A stretch of 12,236 bases of DNA from Cylindrotheca closterium (taxonomy: Eukaryota; Bacillariophyta; Bacillariophyceae; Bacillariales; Bacillariaceae): positions 1 to 12,236 of the forward strand of contig CAKOGP040001976.1 of NCBI GenBank assembly GCA_933822405.4, in the 5' to 3' direction. The notes under the pieces are model-generated. The model saw only the letters and a list, made by a program, of their open reading frames with translations. It searched no databases and was not told the origin of the DNA. Within the stretch, counting starts at the first letter, position 1; each line of letters starts with the position of its first letter. Made by a program: the position numbers and the translations under genes. Shown piece after piece: positions 1 through 8,567 of this stretch.

Positions 1-1080
1 ATACCTAGACACAGGAGAACTATTGTCGTGAAAGTGTTGTACAGTTGATTACGAATTTAGATTGCAGAGAGTTTGTTCTGAGCGCTAAAAGCACTCACGA
101 TAGAGCACATTTTGCTTTATTCTAACAGTGATTGCAAAATACAACGATTTTTGCGTTGGTGATAACCACGACTTGGATTGTATGAAAAGGGGACGATCAT
201 GTTGTGCTAAATACAACGATTTGGTGTGAAAGCAAGAAACTCAAAACTCAAAAGACTCTGACAGGGGGTTTGGATTCCCTGTCATCATCGTGGTATCGAG
301 CTCTTGCAAAAGAATGCCTCGTGTTGATCGTGAAACACACTCACTCCAAGATTGGGTCCTAGCTGTCGTCTGACTCCGCACTTACCGCCACGCACCTCTT
401 CCATTGCTGCGACGCGCTCATGCGCAGTTGACTCAGCGGACCTGGTGTCATTCTCTTGCCAGTTCGTCCTACCGTCTTGCCTGCACAGTCTCAATTTCCG
501 TCGTGTCGATTGCGGCACGTCGCTTCAGTAAAGTACACGGTTGGCTGACGGAGCGAAGAGTGTCGACGAAGAGGGCGGAAGATTTGGAGAAGACATTGTT
601 TGCAATGGGATTTGTGGGATGATGGAGACGATAGAAGGAGCTTAGCTGCTCAGTCAAGACCGTCAGCTTTTTTGCTTTTCCCGCCCTCACCACCCTCTCT
701 CTCATTTGCACCATACAGTAGCTCGGTACCCCATTTGGTCTGGGTTTGTTTGTCAATAAATCCTATTGATTGTCCTTTTCGAATCCTATGATTCGACCTC
801 GGTGCAAACCAGTCACTAACTTAGTACCTCGCTACTGTGCGAGACCTACTCGCTTCTCGTATGTAGCATCAGGCTTTTGCCACAGTTTCCATGGTAGCAT
901 ACTGGAGCGGCCTGTAACTGGACCTACACGCGCCGAGTCAGCTTTTCGGGGGTGTCGTTCGGACAAAATGATGGGAATAGCATAGTCTTCAATTTTTTAC
1001 ACAAGTTTGGTTGACTGGCGCGTCTTTCTTTTCAAAACTACTCGGCGTGCGTGCCTTTTTTAAATGCTTCCGAACCGTTG
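1..1080. other. Left flank with no supported gene
   Basis: I see no convincing gene here. The open frames are short (at most about 95 codons), overlap one another on both strands and resemble no family I recognise. The first 250 bases are A/T-rich. Positions 665-715 contain a pyrimidine-rich plus-strand tract that could belong to a promoter or a splice acceptor, but no neighbouring exon supports this. The stretch may be intergenic, or may hold untranslated sequence or small exons of a gene lying outside the window to the left. Confidence 0.5.
133..222 (+). repeat. Pair of 18-bp direct repeats
   Basis: The word tgcNaaatacaacgattt occurs at 133-150 and again at 205-222, with 17 of 18 bases identical and starts 72 bp apart. 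Nothing else ties the two copies together. They could be a duplicated regulatory word or chance in A/T-rich DNA. No function is assigned. Confidence 0.5.
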
Positions 1081-1084
1081 AACC

Positions 1085-1230
1085 TTCGTCCAAATGGACG
1101 AAAATAGTCGACCCTTCGTCGAGTCCGACTATTCTCGTCGGAGTCCGACTATTCTCGTCGGAGTCCGACTATTCTCGTCGGAGTCCGACTATTCTTCGTC
1201 GAAATGGACGAAATGGACAAAATGGACGAA
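1085..1230. repeat. Minisatellite array 1 (20-bp units, bracketed)
   Basis: Four head-to-tail copies of gagtccgactattctcgtcg lie at 1121-1201. The first three are identical and the last carries one inserted T. The array is bracketed by two near-identical 18-mers, TTCGTCCAAATGGACGAA at 1085-1102 and TTCGTCGAAATGGACGAA at 1195-1212, which differ at one base. The right bracket runs into three 9-bp units of the form (g/a)aaatggac at 1201-1227. Unit junctions contain the short inverted repeat GTCGG-agt-CCGAC. Because 20 is not a multiple of 3, an open frame crossing the array changes frame at each unit, so coding is unlikely. Confidence 0.9.
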
Positions 1231-1480
1231 ACTGGTTTCGGAGCTCGTGTAAAATTCTAAATGAATTCTATGGTTGGCATACCGTTGCACGCAAGCTGGT
1301 CCAAGAAGAATGACAAGCAACAACGGCAAAAAACGGTATTTTAATACCACCTGCTACAGACATGTTGCATGCTTTCAGAAATTCAAACGTCAACCACGAA
1401 TTGTACTCAGTTGAGTAATAGATTTAGGATTAATCCGATCAAGAGGTTTAAAAATAATCTACCCTGTTTCTAATGCGACC

Positions 1481-1611
1481 AAGTTTCGTCGGGTCCGACG
1501 AAGTTTCGTCGGGTCCGACGAAGTTTCGTCGGGTCCGACGAAGTTTCGTCGGGTCCGACGAAGTTTCGTCGGATCCGACGAAGTTTCGTCGGTCCGACGA
1601 AGTGTCCGACG
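1481..1611. repeat. Minisatellite array 2 (palindromic 20-bp units)
   Basis: About 6.6 tandem copies of aagtttcgtcgggtccgacg. Four are identical (1481-1560), one has ggatcc at its centre (1561-1580), one lacks a base (1581-1599), and a 12-base remnant follows (1600-1611). Each full unit carries the inverted repeat TTCGTCGG/CCGACGAA around a 0-2 nt centre. In the fifth unit it is a perfect 18-bp palindrome (1565-1582). There are no unique spacers between units, so this is not CRISPR-like. It could bind a dimeric protein, form hairpins or cruciforms, or be an inert minisatellite; the sequence alone does not decide. Confidence 0.95.
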
Positions 1612-2100
1612 AAGTTCACCCATTTCAACGGAACGTCCACGAATGAAATGAATCTTTAGGCAGGCTCGTTTTCAGCGAAGCCCAAGCTCTGCATTGCGCA
1701 GAGTCTGTCACCGGCAAGTCAGCTTCCGTCATCCTTGATAGGCAATCTATACGACATCGCTGAGGACATTCCCAGCAAGCCTGCCATTTCAGGCCGCTCC
1801 TGTACGTGTGCGATTTCTCCAGACAAAGACTACAGTACCGGTACATCATGCGATCCAAGCCCAGGAGTGGCGGCGCCTTCGTGAAGTGATTTTGGAAGCG
1901 CTTTATTTTTGATTTTCAAGGTCTGTCGTACGAGTAGTACCATGGTACAGAGTGAATCCGACTGAATGAATCATGAATCATCATGAAAGGTGAAACTTCG
2001 AAACTTCGGGACGACAACCGTCTTCATCCTAGACACAGTAGTTGCACTATTTCGATTGTGTTATTTAGACAACCGCTGGTGAAAACTCCCAAAAAGAGTC
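1612..2100 (+). other. Noncoding stretch upstream of ERCC1
   Basis: No supported gene. This stretch presumably holds the ERCC1 promoter and 5' UTR. It contains a perfect 12-bp palindrome, GTACCATGGTAC (1937-1948), and one copy of a 15-bp word that recurs inverted beyond the far end of ERCC1. A minus-strand open frame at 1625-1858 is cysteine-rich but begins with TTG and is not annotated as a gene. An in-frame TGA at 2080-2082 separates this stretch from the ERCC1 coding region. Confidence 0.5.
1830..1844 (+). repeat. 15-bp inverted repeat, left copy
   Basis: CTACAGTACCGGTAC is present here and, as its exact reverse complement, at 3444-3458. The two copies flank the ERCC1 gene. The inner ten bases, GTACCGGTAC, are themselves palindromic. 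No target-site duplication or transposase is visible, so a mobile-element origin is not supported. Confidence 0.6.
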
Positions 2101-3099
2101 ATGGCATCAAAGAAAATATGTGGGGCTCCAATTGCGAACCCGTATGCCAAAAAGAGACGTGTCGAATTAGAGCCCAAGCCTCCGTCGGCTGCAAACAATG
2201 CTCCATTTTCTGGAGGGTCAACATTCTCCCAAGCCTTTCAGACAGTTGACGAGACGAAACAATATAAAAAGCACGCAAAAAATGCTGGAATTGCAAGTGA
2301 TCCAAATGTGAAGCGAATGAAAGCAGAACAAAGACTACTAGACATGAACGAGAACCAGAGACACATGCAACAGCAGAAACAACAACAGCTGAATAACATA
2401 AGTGACAAAGATCACCATCAGTTACTGCAGCCCCATATGCTGTACGTGAGTACAAAGCAACGAGGAAATGGTGTCCTTAAACACATTCGAAACGTCCCCT
2501 TCGCCTTCTCAAAGATGGTTCCAGATTACATCATGAGTCCAACTAGTTGCGCCCTCTTTCTTTCCATCAAGTATCACCAGCTTTACTCCAACTATATTCA
2601 CCGCCGATTGGGAGAACTGAAGTCTGATTTTAAAGTTCGAATACTCTTGGTACTAGTAGACGTGGAGGACAATGCCAAAATTCTCTTGCAACTAAATGCG
2701 ATCTCGGTCCGAAACAGCATGACTATGATCTTGGCATGGACAGAAAAGGAAGCGGCTCGCTACTTGGAATCCTACAAAGCCCTCAATGGAAAGGATGCAA
2801 GTATCATTCAGCGGAAAGAGGCTAACAACTATGTGGATCAAGTAGCCGAGTTCATTACCGCGACGAAACCAGCTAACAAAACTGATTCAGCAAATCTTTT
2901 GTGTCATTTTTCTAATGTTCAAGCCATTATCGCCGCATCGAAGGACGAGTTGTCACTCTGTCCTGGCTTAGGCCACGTGAAGGTTCAAAAGCTGCACGAC
3001 GCATTCCATCACCCATTCTCAACACATGCAGCTGCGAAGCTGAAGAAACGAAAATTGGAAGAAGAGAAGGAAACGGAGGATAAGCACGCCAATAGCTAG
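2101..3099 (+). CDS. ERCC1: ERCC1/Rad10 DNA excision-repair subunit
   Basis: Predicted 332-residue non-catalytic partner of the XPF/Rad1 nuclease. In this family the heterodimer cuts the damaged strand on the 5' side in nucleotide excision repair and also acts in crosslink repair, in the nucleus. The conserved central domain spans about residues 108-235, with family words QRGNGVLKHIRNVPF, VPDYIMSPTSCALFLS, ILLVLVDVED and MILAWTEKEAARYLE. A C-terminal tandem helix-hairpin-helix follows at about 258-306 (NKTDSANLL, LSLCPGLGHVKVQKLHDAF); it is the usual XPF-pairing and DNA-binding module. The N-terminus is basic (KKRR, 17-20) with a Gln-rich stretch at 89-96. The tail is Lys/Glu-rich (KKRK near 315), and both basic patches could be nuclear localisation signals. 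Human ERCC1 has 297 residues, so the extra length is in the N-terminal region and tail. ATG 2101 is the first in-frame ATG after TGA 2080-2082. No intron is needed. Confidence 0.95.
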   Translation: MASKKICGAPIANPYAKKRRVELEPKPPSAANNAPFSGGSTFSQAFQTVDETKQYKKHAKNAGIASDPNVKRMKAEQRLLDMNENQRHMQQQKQQQLNNISDKDHHQLLQPHMLYVSTKQRGNGVLKHIRNVPFAFSKMVPDYIMSPTSCALFLSIKYHQLYSNYIHRRLGELKSDFKVRILLVLVDVEDNAKILLQLNAISVRNSMTMILAWTEKEAARYLESYKALNGKDASIIQRKEANNYVDQVAEFITATKPANKTDSANLLCHFSNVQAIIAASKDELSLCPGLGHVKVQKLHDAFHHPFSTHAAAKLKKRKLEEEKETEDKHANS

Positions 3100-3499
3100 A
3101 AGGAGTGCTTCTGCAAAGTAGCACGATGAGGAGACCCACTCCGCAATGCTGAAGTGTGAAAATCTCTGAAAAATCTCGATGGTTCAAATTGGAAATGAAG
3201 TATAGCACTAATCTACGATTGTGATTGAGCAGACGATAGGAACCCGTCCCATTGTTTGTGTGGCGAACTGATCCGTTGAAGCAACAGATGAGTTCCTTTT
3301 GTGCTCTCATAGATTCGCCAGTCACGATGCACCCAACAGATTGGTCTGGCAACGTGAATCGTTGCGATTCTCAGTTGAACCATCCACAGACTAAAGATAT
3401 GGGTGCATGATGTGTCAGAATGCTAACCGTTGGATGGTACCAGGTACCGGTACTGTAGCATAGAGAAGCCACAATCTATGCTGAGACGAATTTCGTATC
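3100..3499 (+). other. ERCC1 3' flank
   Basis: No supported gene. This presumably carries the ERCC1 3' UTR and the boundary with the chlH promoter. I see no clear polyadenylation signal. The short open frames on both strands are without family resemblance. Confidence 0.4.
3444..3458 (-). repeat. 15-bp inverted repeat, right copy
   Basis: GTACCGGTACTGTAG is the exact reverse complement of the word at 1830-1844. It lies within a GTACC-rich cluster that includes two further GGTACC sites just upstream (about 3436-3448). Confidence 0.6.
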
Positions 3500-3828
3500 A
3501 TGAGTCAGCACTTGTGACTCATTATGATAAGGTGTTGTAAATATCTTTTTCCTGTCTTTTTCAAAAATTACGTTGACTGACTCAAAATTCTGTGGGAAGC
3601 ATCCAATCATCTTGCTGCTTGGTCTCATCGTTGCACGAAACCTTTTTCAATACCTAGTCTGCTACGACGTCTGACGAAGCTAATTGCCGATGCAAACACC
3701 GAAACAGCTGCTCTTGATTTTTTGGATCTTTCAGCTTTCTCGTGTTGAATCGATTTGCTCAAACTTCAAGGAAAGAGAACTACACGTGGAAACCTGTATA
3801 TTTGTACGAAGAATTCTACAACACGTCA
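3500..3828 (+). promoter_or_regulatory. Putative chlH control region (bZIP sites, G-box)
   Basis: Seen directly: ATGAGTCA (3500-3507) and TGACTCAT (3515-3522) form an inverted pair separated by 7 bases, and a third TGACTCA sits at 3578-3584. A CACGTG G-box lies at 3783-3788. ACGTCA, the reverse complement of TGACGT, lies at 3823-3828, about 130 bp before the chlH ATG. Known from the families: TGAGTCA-type sites are bound by GCN4/AP-1-like bZIP proteins, CACGTG by bZIP and bHLH proteins, and TGACGT is the reported target of stramenopile aureochromes, which are blue-light bZIP regulators. Inference: these sites drive light- or nutrient-responsive chlH expression. Transcription start and occupancy are unknown. 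Confidence 0.4.
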
Positions 3829-3957
3829 CCATCGGAGCTCCATTCCGTCTGCTCTCGACCGATTCGGTTCAACTTGGTACGTTTTTCTTGACTCCGACGA
3901 GAATTCACATAAACAGACATCTGCCCATCATACCTACAAATCATTGATTGCGGCAAC

Positions 3958-6216
3958 ATGGTATACATCAAATCAGCTGCCGTTGCCCTTCTTGCCATGG
4001 GGGTTACCACAGCGTAAGTCAATAACTGTGATGAAATCGTTCGTTGCGATGTGCTTGGACGTTAACAAGGGGGATCTCGACTGAATGGATTCGTTGTTGA
4101 AGTTTTTGTACCAGAAAACGCCGTAGAATTCTACGGAGGATCTTGTTTCCATCTTTGTCAATAAAGATGGAATTTTTGGCTTTCATGCAAACCTTATACA
4201 TTCAACTAACGTGGCATTCTCTTCTTCACTATCTTCAGCTGGCAACCAACAAATCCATCCTTTGCATCTCGAAGACTTTTCCAATCCAGCACGGGCGTTG
4301 TACCACGAGGACCGTCTGCCTTGAATGTCGTCACAGATCCAACTTCCAGTGGTCCAATGGGTGGTTTCACCGCTACCAATTCCGAGAACCGTCGTGTTGT
4401 CCCTGAAAACCCTAACGGGCGCCCGACCATGAAAGTCGTGTACGTCGTTTTGGAGTCTCAATACCAATCTTCGATGACTGCAGCCGTGAAGAGAATTAAT
4501 GTTGGAAACGACAACATGGCCGTCGAATGTGTCGGATACCTGTTGGAAGAATTGAGAAACGAAGACGCCTTCGAACAATTCAAGAAGGATGTCGAGTCGG
4601 CTAATGTTTTCATTGGTTCTTTGATCTTCGTTCAAGAACTTGCTGAAAAGGTCATTGATGTTGTGAAGCCAGCTCGTGACAATCTTGATGCTGTTCTTGT
4701 TTTCCCTTCGATGCCTGAGGTCATGCGTTTGAACAAGGTTGGAAGCTTCACCATGAAGAATCTTGGACAGTCGAAGAGTGTTGTTGCCGACTTCATGAAG
4801 AAGAAGAAGCAAGAAGACGGGTCTTCCTTTGAGGAGGGTATGCTCAAGCTGCTCCGAACTCTACCAAAGGTCTTGAAGTTCTTGCCAAGTGACAAAGCAG
4901 CAGATGCGCGTACCTTCATGATGTCTTTCCAATACTGGCTCGGAGGATCACCAGAAAACTTGCAGTCCCTTTTGACAATGGTTGGACAAGATTACGTTGC
5001 CCCTATCAAGGCTGAGATGGAAGGAAAGGAGAAGATGGTCGCAGAAGAGCCAATGCTTTTGCCCGACAAGGCCATCTGGCATCCTGTTGCACCAAATTTC
5101 GTCTTCGAGACACCGCAAGACTACTTCAAGTGGTATGACAACGAATTCTGCCCCGATGCCGGTATCGACCCGAAGACAGCACCCACCATCGGAATCCTTC
5201 TTCAAAAGTCTCATATCAACACCAAAGATGACACCCACTACGTTTCTTTGATTGCAGAGATGGAGAGCCGTGGTGCCCGTGTTGTTCCTGTCTACTCCGG
5301 TGGCCTTGACTACTCTGGACCTGTTAAGGAGTACTTCGTAGATGCTAACGGGAAGCCCATTGTTGATACCATTGTCAACTTGACTGGTTTCGCATTGGTT
5401 GGTGGACCAGCTTCTCAAGACCACAAGAAGGCTGCCACTGTCCTTAAGGAGCTCAATGTTCCATACATGTGCGCAGTACCACTTGTCTTTCAATCCTTCG
5501 AAGAATGGCAATCCTCCGAGCTTGGTCTACACCCTATCCAAGTTGCACTTCAAGTTTCTCTTCCAGAAATTGATGGCGCCATCGAACCAATCATCTACGC
5601 TGGGCGTGAAGGTGCTACTGGACGCAGTGTTCCACTGGCTGACCGTGTTAACCTGCTTGCCGATCGTGCCTTGAAGTGGGCCAACTTGAAGAACAAGGAG
5701 AAGGCTGACAAGAAGATTGCAATCACAATCTTCTCCTTTCCACCTGACAAGGGCAATGTTGGAACTGCTGCCTACCTAGATGTTTTTAATTCCATCCAGG
5801 CTGTCCTCGGCCAACTCCGAAAGGAAGGATACAATGTCGGTGATGCTCCAACTACCAAGGAAGAAATCATGGAATCTATTTTGAACGATCCCGAGGCCAA
5901 GATCTCTTCCCCAGAGTTGAATGTTGCGTACAGAATGAATACCAACGAATACTACGAGTTGACACCCTACGCTACCGAACTCGAGGAAAATTGGGGACCT
6001 GCTCCTGGAAATCTGAACTCTGACGGACAAAATCTCGTTGTTTACGGAAAGCAATTTGGAAATGTCTTCATCGGAGTTCAACCATCTTTTGGATACGAGG
6101 GAGATCCAATGCGATTACTGTTCGCGAAATCTGCTAGCCCCCATCACGGTTTCGCTGCATACTACACCTACCTCGAGAAAATCTTCAAAGCCGACGCAGT
6201 TTTGCACTTTGGAACC

Positions 6217-6260
<44 letters not shown>

Positions 6261-8367
6261 CGGAACATGCTACCCGGATCGCTTGATCAACTCTCTGCCA
6301 TCTGCGTACCTCTACGCTGCCAACAATCCTTCAGAGGCGACGATTGCCAAGAGACGTTCGTACTCTGCCACCGTTTCTTACTTGACTCCCCCAGCTGAGA
6401 ATGCTGGACTCTACAAGGGTTTGAAGGAGTTAAAGGAACTTATTTCTTCTTACCAAGGACTTCGCGAGAACGAAGGACGCGGACCTGCCATTGTTAACTC
6501 TATCGTATCTACGGCTTACACCTGTAATCTCGATAAGGACATCGACCTTCCAGATCTTGAGACCTATGACGCCCAAAGCGATAGTAAGGACGACCGTGAC
6601 GACATTGTTGGACAGGTGTATTCCCAAATCATGCAAATCGAGAGTCGTCTTCTTCCATGTGGTCTTCACACTGTTGGTGTGCCACCAACTGCCGAAGAAG
6701 CAGTTGCCACTCTCGTTAATATTGCCCAACTTGATCGTCAGGAAGATGGAATCGAGGGTCTTCCACGTGTCATTGCCGCCTCTGTCGGGCGTGACATCAA
6801 TGAGATCTACCGTGGAAACAACGTTGGTGTTCTCGAAGATGTTGACTTGAACACAAAGATTGTTGAAGCTTCTCGCGCTGCTGTCCGTGCCCTTGTCAAC
6901 CAATCTACTGACGCTTCTGGACGAGTTAAGGAAGTGAAGACTATCTTCGATGACATTGGTAGCTTCTTCGGCCAAAAAAAGCCATACACCAGAGCCATCA
7001 TTGATGCTGGCTTCTCTAAGGTCGAAGAAGACCGCCTTGAGCCAGTCATGGCGTATCTTGAGTTCTGTTTGAAGCAAGTAGTTGCCAACAACGAGCTTGG
7101 TGGAATTATGGAGTTGTTGAATGGAGAGTTCTTGATGCCTGCCCCGGGTGGTGACCCAATCCGTAACCCAGATGTGTTGCCCACTGGACGAAACATGCAC
7201 GCTCTTGATCCCTCTGCGATTCCAACAAAAGCTGCTGTCGACGTGTCTGAAGGTGTGGTTCGTAAGATGTTGGAGAAGCTCCAAGATAACGGCGGCGCAT
7301 ACCCAGAAAGCATTGCCTTCACCTTGTGGGGTACTGACAACATTAAGACCTACGGGGAGTCTCTTGCCCAAGTCCTAGCCCTTGTCGGTGTCCGCCCAGT
7401 TGCTGATTCTCTCGGTCGTGTCAACAAGGTCGAGTTGATCCCTCTCGAGGAACTTGGCAGACCTCGTATTGATGTTGTTGTTTCTTGCTCTGGTGTCTTC
7501 CGTGATCTTTTTATCAACCAGATGAACTTGATGGACCGCGGTATCAAGATGGCGGCTGAAGCCGATGAACCGATCGAGATGAACTTTGTTCGAAAGCACG
7601 CTCAACAGCAAGCCGAAGAACTAGGTGTTTCTCTTCGTGAGGCAGCTGCCCGTGTTTTTTCCAACTCTGCTGGTTCTTACAGTGCCAACGTTGGGCTTGC
7701 GATTGAGAATGGAGGATGGGAAGACGAGTCCCAACTTCAAGATCAATTCCTGACTAGAAAGGGTTTTGCATTCAACGCTGACAAGCCAGGAATGATGGAA
7801 AGTCAAGCTGCTCTTTTTAAGTCTGCGTTGAGCACCGTCGATGTCACTTTCCAAAACTTGGACTCTTCTGAAATTTCTATAACTGATGTCTCTCACTACT
7901 ACGACTCCGACCCAACCAAGGTTGTGCAAGGACTTCGTAGTGACGGAAAAAAGCCAATGTCTCTGATGGCTGATACGACCACTGCGAATGCTCAAGTTCG
8001 CACCCTTTCTGAGACTGTTCGTCTTGATGCTCGTACAAAGCTTTTGAACCCTAAGTTCTATGAGGGTATGCTTTCCACTGGATACGAAGGTGTCCGTGAA
8101 ATCCAGAAACGACTCCGTAACACCATGGGTTGGTCTGCCACAGCAGGTGAAGTTGATAACTTCGTCTTTGAAGATGCCAACGACACATTCATCAACGACC
8201 CAGAAATGCAACAGCGACTACTTGACACTAATCCCAATGCCTTCCGTGACATGGTCACGACCTTCCTTGAAGCTAACGGACGTGGATACTGGGATACCAG
8301 CGAGGAAAACATTGAACGCTTGCAAGAACTTTACGCTGAAGTTGAGGACCGTATCGAAGGTGTCTAA
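3958..8367 (+). CDS. chlH: Magnesium chelatase subunit H, plastid-targeted
   Basis: Two exons, 3958-4013 and 4239-8367, joined by a GTAAGT...CAG intron, give 1394 residues. ChlH binds protoporphyrin IX and, with ChlI and ChlD, inserts Mg2+ using ATP: the first committed step of chlorophyll synthesis, in the plastid. Residues 1-19 ([19 protein letters not shown]) look like a signal peptide. W20 follows as the aromatic +1 residue of an ASAFAP-type site, and residues 20-50 are Ser/Arg-rich and transit-like. The ChlH N-terminal domain begins near residue 83 ([13 protein letters not shown]). The CobN/Mg-chelatase domain fills most of the rest, with the diagnostic [20 protein letters not shown] around residue 675. 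The mature length (about 1340-1375) is normal for ChlH and no frameshift is seen. A TTG-started reading from 4321 would lose all targeting sequence, so the spliced start is preferred. OSC lies convergent, 200 bp downstream. Diatoms may carry a second chlH copy; I cannot tell which one this is. Confidence 0.97.
4014..4238 (+). other. chlH intron 1 with two hairpins
   Basis: A 225-nt intron running from GTAAGT to a pyrimidine-rich CTTCACTATCTTCAG acceptor. It interrupts the Ala codon (GC|C) at the predicted signal-peptide cleavage site. Inside it are a perfect 16-bp palindrome, CCGTAGAATTCTACGG (4121-4136), and a 10-bp stem, TTCCATCTTT/AAAGATGGAA, around a 6-nt loop (4147-4172). It is the only intron of the gene and is clearly longer than the cyclase introns (61-89 nt). 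Confidence 0.9.
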
Positions 8368-8567
8368 GTGACCAGAAGAAAGGACTGTATACTTGCATAT
8401 CGAAAGTTGTTGATAGAATCTTTTGCGTCTAGTGAGTTGTTATAGGGCAAATCGCACAACCAAGACCAGCGAACAGATATATCGTAATATAAAACGAAGA
8501 GGAATTAGACCAGTCCTATTCTAAAATTTATGCTATGCACTAGACTAAGCCATTAAATACAATAAAA
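8368..8567. other. Convergent chlH / OSC tail-to-tail spacer
   Basis: Only 200 bp separate the stop codons of two genes transcribed towards each other, so both 3' UTRs and cleavage sites must fit or overlap here. A/T-rich words such as aatataaaa (about 8485) on the plus strand and ATAAATTTTA on the minus strand (about 8523-8533) could serve 3'-end formation, but I see no unambiguous AATAAA placed for either gene. Confidence 0.5.

Noticed and set aside
469..756. 95-codon minus-strand open frame in the left flank
   Set aside because: It overlaps frames on both strands, has no recognisable motif, and no splice partners could be defended.
1011..1313. 100-codon plus-strand open frame across array 1
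   Set aside because: It exists only because the 20-bp repeat lacks stops. The peptide changes with each unit since 20 is not a multiple of 3, and neither flank resembles a protein.
1085..1611. CRISPR array
   Set aside because: The units are directly abutting with no unique spacers, and the context is eukaryotic nuclear DNA.
2099..2455. 118-codon minus-strand open frame opposite ERCC1
   Set aside because: It is a shadow of the conserved ERCC1 frame, without domain resemblance.
3684..4084. Plus-strand open frames in the chlH upstream region
   Set aside because: There are two overlapping frames with no family resemblance. They run across the promoter and into the chlH intron.
4321..4323. TTG as the chlH start
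   Set aside because: The reading frame stays open upstream to a good CAG acceptor at 4238. The ATG at 3958 with a GTAAGT donor supplies a complete plastid presequence.
6430..7371. 313-codon minus-strand open frame inside chlH
   Set aside because: It lies wholly opposite highly conserved chlH sequence. Its length reflects the codon bias of chlH, not a second gene.
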